DNA of 64,000 nt from the NCBI GenBank assembly GCA_022578605.1, contig MU394062.1:372001-436000 (forward strand), written 5' to 3'. This document shows positions 45,747 through 56,270 of this stretch, one piece after another. The position numbers were made by a program, and so were the translations under genes. The notes under the pieces are model-generated. The model did not search any database and was not told the DNA's origin. It saw only the letters and a list, made by a program, of their open reading frames with translations. Numbering within the stretch: the first letter of the stretch is position 1; each line of letters opens with the position of its first letter. This DNA is from Camillea tinctor (taxonomy: Eukaryota; Ascomycota; Sordariomycetes; Xylariales; Xylariaceae).

Positions 45747-47139
45747 AGAATGGCTAGCCTGCCACTTATCGGGATTACGGGCTGTGGAAACTAGGGCGGC
45801 GATGTAAGATAGAGGGACAACCCGTTCCTACACGAGTTGGGCCGGTGGCTAAGAGAATCTGCGAAGGGGAGCCCTTATCACGAACTCGAACGATGGGGGT
45901 TATGTTTCTCGTGGGTAGCATCTCGTGGTTGGAGATTCAACGTCGGGCATGTGCAGGTTCAAAAAAAAAAAAAAAGGTGCGAAAAGAACGAAGGAAGAAA
46001 AATAAAAGGAGGTTTATATGTACTTTACATCATGTGTGTACCTGCAATGAAATCCATATTTCACCAGCTTTGAAGGAGATACTTTGTGTATATATTTCAG
46101 ATCACTCCACTTTACTCCTTTACCACGCCAAGCTCATGCCTTTCTGTCGTCAACCTAACTCTAACCAAATGCCCGCGCCTCTTCTACCAGGTTTCACCCA
46201 CCCGCCCCCGGCGAGCCAGGGATTTTATGCCCACAACTAACACGTCCAGGAGGGGATGGGACGGCGCACATCTGCGGCGTAGCAAAATGAAGGAAAACGC
46301 AGCAAAAGCAGCAGCTTGATCCGTGCATTTAAGTTCTTACAGAGTCAGGGAAGAGAGGATTAGCCAGGGGGTTCCGCAGCGTCGGTTATTGTTTTACCTA
46401 GGTATAGTTTTTTCTTTTTCGTGTTATATGCATATAGATACTATGTTTATGTTTGACTCCATGCAGGGGGGGCATCGATCGATCGTCCCGTGTTAAGAGA
46501 TCCCCCATCTCCCCCCTCCCCACAAAATCCTTCCCGAACCGAGTCTCTCCCCCGCCGACGACGAACGACGTCCGTCCGCGGACCCGCTTACTAAACTCCG
46601 GGTTTGGTTCTTGGGCTGTTGGCTTGTCTTTGATTTACTACCCGCGCTGTTGCTGCTGGGGTGAATGCAGGAGTGTAGAGAGAATGGTATAGGTTATGAT
46701 ATTATGTGCTACAGTATAACAGGTCTTGTGTTGAAATATCATCATGATAATTTACTCTAGCCGCGTGATTATACATGTAAGTAACTTCTTTCCAAGAGTC
46801 TACTCTCTAAATTAAATTCCCTTTCTCAAAAGTCGCCCCCCCTTTAACAGTTATCATTACCACCAATCGAAAAAAGGCGCGCCAAAATATTCAACGAAGG
46901 AATTTTATCTTTGTGTAAAAAAAATCATAGAAACTTAGAATCTTAACTCATCTCAGTTATCCCTACCCCCTCCTCCTTACCACACACGTCCTCAAGCTAG
47001 TGGGCAACCCCTCCCACAGTCCCGCCCTCCTCGCCCGAGGCGTAACCGACGAAGAAGCAGCGAGCTCTTGTGCTTCATCCCTTTCTTCCCTCTTGAACGA
47101 ATCGGTCTTCCCGGTAGAGCTCGAGGCCATCAGCACGGG
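45747..47139. other. Intergenic, convergent 3' flank
   Basis: Between a plus-strand gene and the minus-strand LysM gene. It contains a 15-A tract at 45961-45975 and C-rich runs near 46500-46560. Short frames here have no conserved features. No gene was supported. Confidence 0.5.
45961..45975 (+). repeat. A15 tract
   Basis: Fifteen A preceded by GTTC and followed by GGTGC, about 215 bp after the stop of the putative mitochondrial protein gene. Confidence 0.9.
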
Positions 47140-47916
47140 CTACAACGCCAAAGACGCTATCGCAGACTGTGAGAGCGATGTAGCCACACCAAGCTCACCA
47201 CCGCCCCCCGTACCCGTCCCATTCCCCCCTCCATCCACCCACCCCGGCGACCCCAGCAGCGCGCGCGACACCACACTCGCATTCTTCCTCGCCATCTCCT
47301 GCGCGCTCACCGGCACGACCCTCAGCGTGCTCGCCCCCTGCCCCCGACCCCGGGCCCCTACACATACCCTGCTCCCCCTCCTCAGCACGCACCTCCCCCG
47401 CAGCCGCGGGTTCAGCGCGACCAGCTGCGCCGTGCTCAGCCCGTAGGCCGCGCCGACGCGCTCGCACGTATCGCCGCTGCCGACGCGGTGCGTCTGCGCG
47501 CACGGGGCGGTGGGGACGCACACGACCAGGCCCTCGGGCAGGCGGTCCGCGCAGCGGCGCCGGTCGAGCTGCGGGTTATTCCCCAGCAGGGTGTCGACGG
47601 ATATGTTTGCGCGCGCGGCGAGGGAGGAGCACGTGTCGCCCTTGCGGATGGTGTAGGAGATGCCGCAGATGCGGGTTGTAATACTGGTGGTGGTAGGGGC
47701 CAGAGTGACGGGCTCGACGGTGAGGGCGGTGGGTATGTGGTTCGACGTGATGAGGTTGTGAGGCTTGGAGAGGAACGCGGTCGAGGCGCGCGTGCGCGTT
47801 GGGGTTGTCGTCACGGTCGTCATCGTACTCTGGTCGACTTGCGGCATCGTGGCGTTTCTGCCTACAGCGAGGCCTATTGTAGTGATATATAACACCGCCC
47901 ATATGAATGGCTTCAT
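47140..47916 (-). CDS. Secreted protein with two LysM domains (LysM effector-like)
   Basis: A single exon of 258 aa. Residues 1-19 (MKPFIWAVLYITTIGLAVG) form a signal peptide. A Thr/Ser-rich linker follows. LysM 1 is at about 83-133 (ISYTIRKGDTCSSLAARANI, NNPQLDRRRCADRLPEGLVV) and LysM 2 at about 138-183 (THRVGSGDTCERVGAAYGLS, LNPRLRGRCVLRRGSRVCVG). Both keep the GDTC signature and paired Cys. LysM domains bind chitin or related N-acetylglucosamine polymers. Fungal secreted LysM proteins may shield or sequester chitin, or act on the fungal wall itself. No catalytic domain (for example GH18) is present. The C-terminus is Gly-rich and low complexity. The gene is notably GC-rich, and a 15-A tract lies 45 bp upstream of its start. 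Confidence 0.87.
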   Translation of the reverse strand: MKPFIWAVLYITTIGLAVGRNATMPQVDQSTMTTVTTTPTRTRASTAFLSKPHNLITSNHIPTALTVEPVTLAPTTTSITTRICGISYTIRKGDTCSSLAARANISVDTLLGNNPQLDRRRCADRLPEGLVVCVPTAPCAQTHRVGSGDTCERVGAAYGLSTAQLVALNPRLRGRCVLRRGSRVCVGARGRGQGASTLRVVPVSAQEMARKNASVVSRALLGSPGWVDGGGNGTGTGGGGELGVATSLSQSAIASLAL

Positions 47917-48949
47917 GGCGATGTCGCTTTCTGGGATATGCAGGACGTACGTTACTCTTCAAAAAAAAAAAAAAAGGTTGGCATCGATCAAAAATGCGAT
48001 ATACTTGAACAAATAACTTGTGGAGGCTTTAAATATTATTTCACGGTCCGTGGAAACCATGTAGTTAATACACATCATACTGAAACGATTTCATTTATTG
48101 TGATAACCAATAACTGTCACATTGTGACTATCTCTATGTGATGACTCGAAGAAGCCCGCGGCTCGTAGAGAAGGGGTGTAGGTCATGTTTGGGATACATA
48201 GACTACATAACATCGTAACACATAGTAGGCAGAAGTCAGTGTATTTGAAGAAGTTTTGAAGGTTAGTATCAAGAAGTCGTGAGCAAACAGAAAAGTTTTG
48301 AGTATATGCTCCTTGGAAAGTCCGATTTGTGGGAACATGAATAGTCCTAGATTGTGACTGGTGTAGGTAACTGCAAATCACTTTGAGATACCTTGGCCTT
48401 GATGACTCGACCATACGTTAGCCTACGCAACATCAGCAAATATCACATCCAAAAGTACCTATGCTGGTTCGAACAACATTCATTAGATATGGTATGTGTC
48501 GGCTAGGAGATACTAGGTTAGCCAAATCAACCACAAAACATGCACGGATCATCATGTCGACAACTGAATTGTAATACTTGGCCAAATCGAAACAGCCTAT
48601 TCTTTTCCGGTATCATCCTATTTCCTGATGATGCCATCATCATCTCATCACCTAAGAAGAAACCATTTCCTAAGGAAAACAATAGTACAAGCAATTCACC
48701 TTTTTGGTGTAGCAATACGAACTTTTCGCCCTTCCCATGAATGACCCGCCTGCCAATCAAAACATGAGGGCAAGGTTTTTTTTTCTTGCCTCAAGTATTC
48801 ATTAGAGTAGAGAAAGTCCCACGTTTAGTGTCGCGTTAATGCCTGATAGATCTCATCATTACCATCATCAATTATGATAGTTGCGTGGATAGGGAGTGTC
48901 CGAATCCTTCCAATCATGTCCCCCTAAAACTTTGGGACATCGCTCACTT
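47917..48949. other. Intergenic, LysM gene promoter side
   Basis: It holds a 15-A tract (47961-47975) in the LysM 5' region and otherwise AT-rich DNA. Overlapping short frames on both strands at 48527-48760 are of low complexity and not supported. The right edge is the DEF1 3' flank. Confidence 0.5.
47961..47975 (+). repeat. A15 tract in the LysM 5' region
   Basis: Fifteen A preceded by CTTC and followed by GGTTG, 45 bp upstream of the LysM gene start. On that gene's strand it is a T15 tract, which may influence nucleosome positioning. Confidence 0.85.
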
Positions 48950-51900
48950 CTAGTGGTAGTTGCCACCCCAGCCACCCTGCTGGCCCTGTCGACCGTAATA
49001 GTTTCCGAATCCCTGGTTAGCACCGTAGCCGCTGTATGGGTTGGTACCGTGACCCTGAGCACCGGATCCACCAAGACCATAGGCACTGCCTCCCGTCTGG
49101 TTACCGTGAAGGCCATGGCTCAAATGACTTGGATAGCCGCCGTAGCCGCTCATACCTTGCTGGGCAGATTGGGGAGGCGGAAGACCAGATCCGGCAGGCG
49201 TCGCGTTTGTGGTCGAACCAGGACGTGCCGCGGCGCCAAGCGAAGGACTGGGACCACCGGTGGCCTTGGAGTCGCTGTATGGCTTCAGATCATCCGTGCC
49301 GGAGCCGGTGTTTGATGCGGGTGCGTTGGGAGCGTTGAAGGATTGGCCGCTTTGAGAGGGGTAACCCGCACCACGTCCAAAGGTATCGTGCATCCCTCCA
49401 AACCCGCCGCTGCTAAGACTACCCGGTGCCCCCGATTGGGTAGAGCTAGCTCGACCGTAGTTGTCGATGCTGGAGCCCAAACCGCTGTCACGGCCCCCTA
49501 GCGACGACTGCCCGAAACCGGCGGTGGCGGGAGACGAGGCGTGATCGAAGGGTCCTTGGGGAGACATGCCATACTGATGAGGCTGTCCATATAGACCTGC
49601 CTTTCCATAAGGTCCACCATAACCGCCCTGGCCATAGCCACCACTGTACTGGCTCATGTACTGAGCATAGTAGGGGCTCGAATAATAGGGATGTCCGTAA
49701 GGGAAGGAGTTGGCAGGAGGCTGGTGGAGATTGGACTGCGGCTGGTTAGACTGGGCAGAGCTTTGATGTTGAGCTTGCCCGACTGGGTTCGGGGTGTTAT
49801 GTCCACTGTTGTGGGCATCCGTAGAAGCGGCTCCGCCGTACCGGGCGGGCTGAGCACCGCTCTGAGGATACTGGCTCAAATTATCGTTCTGAGAAGCATT
49901 GTAGCCACTGAATCCTCGGTTCGGGGCGTTAGGCGCGTCGTGATGGCTCGGTGCACCCTGTTGTTGGCCATAATGCTGGCCGTAGTAGTTGCCGTATGTG
50001 TTTCTCGTCTGCGGGTCCGCTGTGTAGTAAGATGAGTAGTCACCAGGGGCAGAGCTGAATGCGCCGCTGGTCTGAGGCCCTGGGGCCTGAGTGGTAGGAG
50101 CCGGGAAGCTGTCGAAGCCCGCGGCTGAGGTGGTAGCGGTGGCAGCTTGCTGGCCAAAGCCATCGAAAGGTTTCTGAGGGAACCCAGCGGGCTCCTGAGT
50201 AGTTGCTTGAGGTAGTCGGCCAAACTGTTGATTGACTGCTGCTGCAGGGGCTTGCGGTGCTGGATAGAAATTAGTTGGATGTTTCGCTTGTGGATACTGT
50301 GACATACGCTGTGTGTTTGTTGTTGCAGCGGGACCGGCCGGGGGAGCAACAGGGGTCGCTGGATGATGGTCAGTATTGATTTTGTTGCAGTAAATATGGA
50401 AAGGGGTTCTACCCGCTGTGCCAGGTGCCTGAGGTAGGGAGGCTGCTGGTTTCTGTGGCGTAGGGAATGAATCCGGTCCTGACGAAGGTTGAGAGACGGG
50501 GGGTAGAGATGTACGGGGGACAGCAACTGGAGATTCGGCCGGGGGTTGGGCTCTAGTCTCCGGGTCTTCACGATCGCCGTCAATATCGTCCTCGCCGCCG
50601 TTGAGACTAAAAGCACCGAACTGTACAGCAGTACGATCGACCTCACGGTTTCCAGGCATACGAACCGCCTCCTCCTGTTCGAGCAGACGTCTTTGGTAGC
50701 TTGGCATTCGGGCGGCAGGGCGCTCAGTTGCCTTCAAAGCCGTAGCCGCATAGCCACTAACAGCGGGTTTGGAACCCTGGTGCTGAGCCTGCGAGGCTGA
50801 GAGTGGAGTAACAGCAGTGCTGTGCTGTTGCTGCCGGGGATCCCACGAGTCGGCGGCGGTGCTCGCGGCGGTAGCAGTTTCGGGGGGGTGCGACTCGTCG
50901 GGAAGCTGCTCGAGATTTACCTTGGTCAAATCGACTTCAGAAGGGGGCAGTACAACCTCTGCCTCGACGACTTTGGGAGCCTCCTCTTGAACCGGCTCAG
51001 GAGCAGGCTCTTCCTTGGGAGGTTCTTCCACTTGAGGTTCAGGTTCGGGTGCGGCAGGTTCTGCGGCAGGCAAAGGCTCGAGGGGCTCGGCGGGTTTCGG
51101 TGCAGGGACCTCCTTAGGCTTCGGTGCGGGTGCTGGCTTAGGAGGAGCAGTCGATTGTCTAAGCATGCTAGCCCATGTCTTTGCCTGGGGAGCAGCAACG
51201 GGCTTAGCAGGAGGTTCGGTAGTAGAGGCAGCAGCAGGTGTGGGAATTGCGACAGTGTCTTTATTCGAGTCGGCGGCATTCCATTCATTCGTAGTCGTAT
51301 CATCAGTGGCGGTAGCATTGCCCCAGCCGGTAGATTCGTCGGTGGGGACAGAAAGCTGTGCGTTCTCGTTCGATCGATTACCATTGGTAGCCGCGTGTGC
51401 AGCAGCCCTGCCTCTACCACTGCCACTGCCGCGGGCTCTCTCCGCACCTCGAGCGCGTGCACCTCGACCGCCCTCCGAGCGACCACCACGAGCCGGTCTA
51501 CCATTGCCAGACGAATCGTTCAAACCAGAGGAGGGAGCAGAATCCTTGGGCTTCGGACGGGCAGCAGGCTTCTTCGGCTTGGACACCTCACCCCATTGGG
51601 AAATTGTGCCTGGAATAAGAGAGGAACACTAGGTTAGCATACGAAAGGTAAGGTAATGGCAATAGCAAGGCGAACGTCAATGCCAATGTCAATGACGATG
51701 ACAAGGGCAACGATAATGACATAAACATCAAAAGTTGGTGCAATGTAGGACATGCATGCCAGTGCGGGCGAGTGAACAAACCTTCAGCGATGCGCGTGGC
51801 GGCGACCTCAACGTCACCATCAGTCTCCTTCAGTGCGTATAGAATATCGGCGTCAGACCAATCGGGGAAGAGTTCCTTGATGGTGTCCAGCTTTCCACCA

Positions 51901-52085
51901 TACTGCTTTCTGAGTTGGACCACATCGCCGTCATCGTCGAAACCGGCCGAGTCAGCAGCTGTGGACTTGTCCCCGTTGGTTCGTCTGTTAGTAGCATTGC
52001 GACTGGTAAAGCCTCCTCTACCACCACGGCCACCGCCTCTGCCACGTGAGGACGGTGCCTGAGATCTAGCTTGTACCTCAGCCAT
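48950..52085 (-). CDS. DEF1: RNA polymerase II degradation factor DEF1 homolog
   Basis: Two exons (52085-51782 and 51609-48950) joined by a GTTTGT...CCAG intron give 987 aa. An Arg/Gly-rich N-terminus leads into a CUE-like helical domain at about residues 60-101 (QYGGKLDTIKELFPDWSDAD, ALKETDGDVEVAATRIAEG). This is the ubiquitin-binding part that lets DEF1 recruit the Elongin-Cullin ligase to stalled, ubiquitylated RNA polymerase II. SQWGEVSKPKK then leads into a long disordered, Ala/Pro/Gln/Gly-rich tail ending in Tyr/Gly/Gln-rich repeats (YYGRQGQQGGWGG), as in fungal DEF1. In yeast the tail is clipped to allow nuclear entry. A 54-nt phase-neutral candidate intron (50412-50359: GTAGAA, branch CTGAC, CCAG) would remove an atypical His/Cys-containing 18-residue insert and leave 969 aa. 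Confidence 0.88.
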
Positions 52086-52710
52086 TGCTGGGGATGAGAA
52101 TGTTATGATGTATGTGGGTGGATGAATATTCCCTTCCTGGAAGGGTTGGTTAATGGGAGAAAGTAATAGTAGTTTTGTAGTAGCAGCAGCAATAGTAGTG
52201 GTAGGGGTTAATGGTAATGGTAGTAACTCAAAACCAAGAATAGAAATGGGTGGCGAAGAGGAAGAATGTGTGCGTAGAGGTACGTACGTGGAGAGTTTGT
52301 GGTGGGGAGATGATGGACAAGGAAAAGAGACCTCGCAAAGATGTGGTGGTTTGGTGCGTATATGTGTGTAGAAGTGGTGTGTGCGTAGGTTCGCGGGTGG
52401 GATTGAAGAAGGAAGTAAAAGAATAGAAATAGAATAAGGACAAGAATAGCGTTAGGCTAGGTTGACCGAGTGCGACTCGAGAATTTAGTCAATGCAGGGA
52501 AGCAGAAAAGAAGTAGAAAAAAAAAAGAGGCTGACTTTCAACTTTTTTTTTAATGTGGTCGAAGCGTGTCGCTGAAGTTTTAAAGATCGCGACAGCCGGG
52601 TAATTGACCTATTGTCTAATGACAATGGCAATCGAAATATCAGAATAAAAAAACAGCTTCAATACTGCTATAGAATGGTAAACGAAAAAACCGTATGCCA
52701 AACCATGAGT

Positions 52711-52741
52711 GTGGTGTGTGTGTGCGTGCGTGCGTGTGTGT
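52711..52741. repeat. (GT)n/(GC)n dinucleotide repeat
   Basis: Alternating purine-pyrimidine tract of TG with interspersed CG units about 630 bp upstream of DEF1. Such sequence can adopt Z-DNA. Confidence 0.85.
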
Positions 52742-53477
52742 AGTAGTATGAATGTGTGTGTTGTTGTGAATGGGCACAATTACTACTTACTAGTACAATA
52801 GTGAGCTGAGTGAGTGTGAGTACCTAAGCTGCATGCGGGTCGGGTACGGTATGAGCAAGTGTGGGTTCGGTGGATCCCAACTGCATTTTGAACATTTGAC
52901 TGAAGGCTTTTTTCGGCTGTTGGATTTTCTAAAAGTCCATCTGCCTTTTTGATTGGCTTATGTACATGCCTTACAGGGGGCGTATGAGCTGTATGGAATT
53001 CTTACACTCGCTGCTTAGGCACAGTGTCAGCACTGTGGCACTTTCTTGCCAGGTGACAGATTTGACAGCCAATAAGAGGTAGTCGCTGTTTGCTACTCTA
53101 GGTTTTACAGCACATGGTATCACGTACCTACTTAGGCATAAATTATCGTTACTTCCAAATTTGTAGGGTAGTGGCATGAAAGCACAAAAATACCAGAAGG
53201 TACCTACCTAGGTTAGGTACTCTGATACCGTATTGAGATACGTGCGTGGAGGCGAATCTCGAATAGATGGTACGTACTGTGCTTTTTTCTGCTTTTTTTT
53301 TTTCTTTTCTTCGGTCCCAACTTTCAATTAAGGTGGACGCATTGACGTCACAAAACCCCAGAACAGATACGAGGTGGAAATTTTATGACGGAATGCTACA
53401 ACTTACTACCTTCCAGTAAGTGGATTTTCCATCCAAAATTCGGATTCCATTTTGTAGTGCAAGTATATACAGATGTA

Positions 53478-53505
53478 ATAACAAGATGCTCCAACATCTT
53501 GTTAT
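53478..53505. repeat. Perfect 11-bp inverted repeat
   Basis: ATAACAAGATG and CATCTTGTTAT flank a 6-bp spacer (CTCCAA). It lies between DEF1 and the next gene, about 1.4 kb from the former, with no open frame around it. Confidence 0.75.
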
Positions 53506-54287
53506 GCATAATGTACCGCTTGATTTGCCAAAGTGCACAAACAAATCGGTAGGCAGTCACATCATGTTTCAATAATAATCAATAATTGCGTCAAAGAATG
53601 ACCCTACAAATGGGGAAACTAGACATCTCATACTACTAAAACTGCCCTAGGCTGGTAGACAGCAAACGTAGATCACTAAATAATGGGGGAAGTACCTACC
53701 CACGACGAGGCAAAGTATTGCAAGTAGCAAGACATAGGTAGGCAGCGGCAACAGCAGCCGCCAGGTGGGAAGGGAAGTCAGGTACCACCAGGCGGCTGGA
53801 TCGAGGGGGGCGTCTATCCAATGGAACCTTGCACCTGAGTATCCGCTAAACCTTTCTTTACTGGCAGTGTAAGGGAGCACCTGCATTGAGTCCATGTTGG
53901 ATCTGATGTGGAGAAACCTTGACCGGAAGATCTATTCATCCTGCCTAACTTCCTATTCAGGTATCACGTGAGATTAGATAAAGTTAGCGCAGGTGGGTTT
54001 GTCCAAGTGCGGGGACCAGATGCTGGGATTGACCAGTGGTACGATTTGGGGATTTGCTTACATACTTAGTGAGTAGTGACCTACAACTATGTCAGTGGGT
54101 TTATGTAACTTTACATACTTTCCAATCCCTGGTTTCAGCTTGGAGATGGGAATGCCATCTTCTTGTCTTGGTACACGCATCCGTTGTCATACCCCCTAAG
54201 CCTGCCTAGAGCAGTGCATTCTTGCTATATCCTAACCTCTGGCTTGGGCTGGGTCAATTGAATCCATCAATTGACTTCACTTTTATC

Positions 54288-55574
54288 ATGGTCGTCCGAA
54301 CACCTCCCGTTCTGTCGCTCAGGCGAGGCTTCTTGCTGCAGATACACCAGCCCCTACCTCTCAGCCAGCGAGAAGCCCGGCGGTTGCTAGACTCCATCAC
54401 TACCTCCTTCCGGAAGAACCTCGACAAAGAACACCCCTGGCAGCAGCAAGACGAGGCTGTGTCTACCCACGATCTGAGCACAAGCACAAGCCCACAGTCC
54501 CACCGCAGCAGCACTCTTTTAAGTAGTAGCAACGCAGCAGCAGCAGCGACAACACAGAACCACCAACGCCCAACCGACAGCCATCTACGCGCCATCCTGA
54601 CGAACCCCCTATTCTCGCACAGCCACGATGCTAAACCCGCCCCACCCACGAACCCCCAGAAGCAGTTCGACATTTTCGACTCGGCCGTGTCGCGGGGTCT
54701 CATGACGCCCCGGCGCGCGGCCGGTTTCCTCGCCACGGTGCGGGCGCAGATCGTGAAAGAGTCCACGAGCTCCGTGCGGCAGCGGATGGGGTCGTCGGGC
54801 GCCGGGCTGCGCGTGGTGCAGTGGCTGCGCACATCGGGCCAGGAGAACGACATGAACTTCCTGGCCGACGACTTCCTCATCCAGAACATCGTGCCCTTCG
54901 TGTACGCCGAGGGGCTGGAGGAGGTGCTGTGGGTCTGGCTCGCCCGCCTCGCCGCCCGCATCACCGATCTCGAGCTCGAGAAGCGCCCCGGCGTGGTCAA
55001 TGCGCGGTCCCTCGCCAAGCTGCTCTCGGCTATCGTCAAGGAGACCGGGTCCTCCGGCACCGAGGCCCGGGTCAGCCTCGACGGCTCCTATTCCGCTTTG
55101 TTCAAAGCCAAGGATATCCTCTCTGTCCCGAGCCGTTTCGCGACCCGGAGCATTAAAAACACCTGGGCAGCCCTCTCGTGGGAGTCCACCGTGAAGGCCG
55201 GCACGCGGCCTAAGCCATCCGCGCCCCTCTTCGACACCTTCCTCGACGTCGGCCGTCCTTTCAAGCTCGAGCTAGACCTAGCACATCTCGACCTGCACCA
55301 TCCCACTACCCCCCAGCACTTGGCTGCTTTTGAGTACCTGCGCGTCAAGAATCAGATAGAGGGGGGTATCAACGCTATCGAGCACACCGAGAGATCCCAG
55401 CGGCGGATCATTTGCTTAGCTCAGGACACGGCCGATCGGCTCAAGCAGGTCGGGAAGCCCGAGGAGGCCTCGTGGGTGGAGCGCTTCCTCAACAGATTGT
55501 ACGACGGCTTGATGTCCAATGTGCCGGGCATCGACTCTCTGAATTCGGAGGTCCCCGTCGGTCGTTCACTATAA
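54288..55574 (+). CDS. Conserved hypothetical fungal protein
   Basis: A single-exon frame of 428 aa from the first in-frame ATG at 54288 (ATCATGGTCG); the frame is open upstream but without an ATG. The N-terminus (MVVRTPPVLSLRRGFLLQIH) is basic and lacks acids, so mitochondrial targeting is possible. A Ser/Ala/Gln-rich low-complexity stretch (about 70-105, with AAAAATTQNHQ) precedes a well-ordered helical core (GLRVVQWLRTSGQENDMNFL, IVPFVYAEGLEEVLWVWLAR). The C-terminus is helical (AAFEYLRVKNQIEGGINAIE, WVERFLNRLYDGLMS). No family could be named. The strong G/C-ending codon bias supports a true gene. Confidence 0.75.
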   Translation: MVVRTPPVLSLRRGFLLQIHQPLPLSQREARRLLDSITTSFRKNLDKEHPWQQQDEAVSTHDLSTSTSPQSHRSSTLLSSSNAAAAATTQNHQRPTDSHLRAILTNPLFSHSHDAKPAPPTNPQKQFDIFDSAVSRGLMTPRRAAGFLATVRAQIVKESTSSVRQRMGSSGAGLRVVQWLRTSGQENDMNFLADDFLIQNIVPFVYAEGLEEVLWVWLARLAARITDLELEKRPGVVNARSLAKLLSAIVKETGSSGTEARVSLDGSYSALFKAKDILSVPSRFATRSIKNTWAALSWESTVKAGTRPKPSAPLFDTFLDVGRPFKLELDLAHLDLHHPTTPQHLAAFEYLRVKNQIEGGINAIEHTERSQRRIICLAQDTADRLKQVGKPEEASWVERFLNRLYDGLMSNVPGIDSLNSEVPVGRSL

Positions 55575-56270
55575 GTTTTCTTCCTTTCTGAGTTTAGCCT
55601 CCTTTTTTATACGTATCAGGAGTTTATGGGTCTATCATATTTATCACGATATCCGCATCGAATCGGCGTTTTTTTTTGGATGGTTTGCATTCATCATATT
55701 TGTATCATTATTTATTGTCTATACATACTCCTTCGGGGATAACTATTTAACACACAGAAATTGGGATGCGTTATATATAAGCTTACATGAATATACTGGA
55801 TCCAATCTGAGCTAGGTACTCGATGCTTTGGGGGCTGCCACATTGTGGAATAGTGTGTGTCCCGGGTTTCGTCAATGTTGGTACGACATCGATTATGAAG
55901 CTGTTTTTTTCCCAATCTGTACATAACGAATGTGCATGCGGGCCTGGCAAGACGAGTGTAACTGGATTGACTCTACCATTTACCTCAAGATATTGAATAT
56001 TGACAGGGAACCAATGAAATATATATAGAAACATCTCTATGTATATTAAAAAATAGGTATCATAAGTAAAACATCCAATACATCAATTAACCATATGGTT
56101 TCCGTGTCCTTCATGTACCGTGTCCGTCCATTCGTGTATCATACCGCCATTCATCATAGGCATTAACCCCATTCCCTAGGTATAGGCCCATCCATCGTGT
56201 ATCATAAACCCAAAACCCATTCCATACTAATACATATCTTCGACCATAACCCAAACTCGCATTAACACTC
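55575..56270. other. Intergenic between convergent genes
   Basis: A 3' flank shared with the Kelch gene. It holds a T-run (about 55669-55677) and short repeated CCGTGTCC/CATTCGTGTATCAT-like pieces near 56100-56215. No gene was supported. Confidence 0.5.

Larger units (their letters stand above)
52086..54287. other. Intergenic, divergent promoter region
   Basis: A 2.2 kb interval between the divergent DEF1 (-) and conserved hypothetical (+) genes. It contains GTA/GCA-rich repeats (about 52170-52210), a TG/CG dinucleotide repeat (52711-52741), an 11-bp perfect hairpin (53478-53505) and TAGGTA/ACCTAC simple repeats. No gene was supported. Confidence 0.5.

Noticed and set aside
50822..51637. 271-residue open frame antisense to DEF1
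   Set aside because: It is a Leu/Arg/Ser-rich shadow of the compositionally biased DEF1 tail and has no independent features.
54254..55060. 268-residue open frame antisense to the conserved hypothetical gene
   Set aside because: It arises from the GC-rich codon bias of the plus-strand gene; Ala/Arg/Ser-rich with no recognisable domain.
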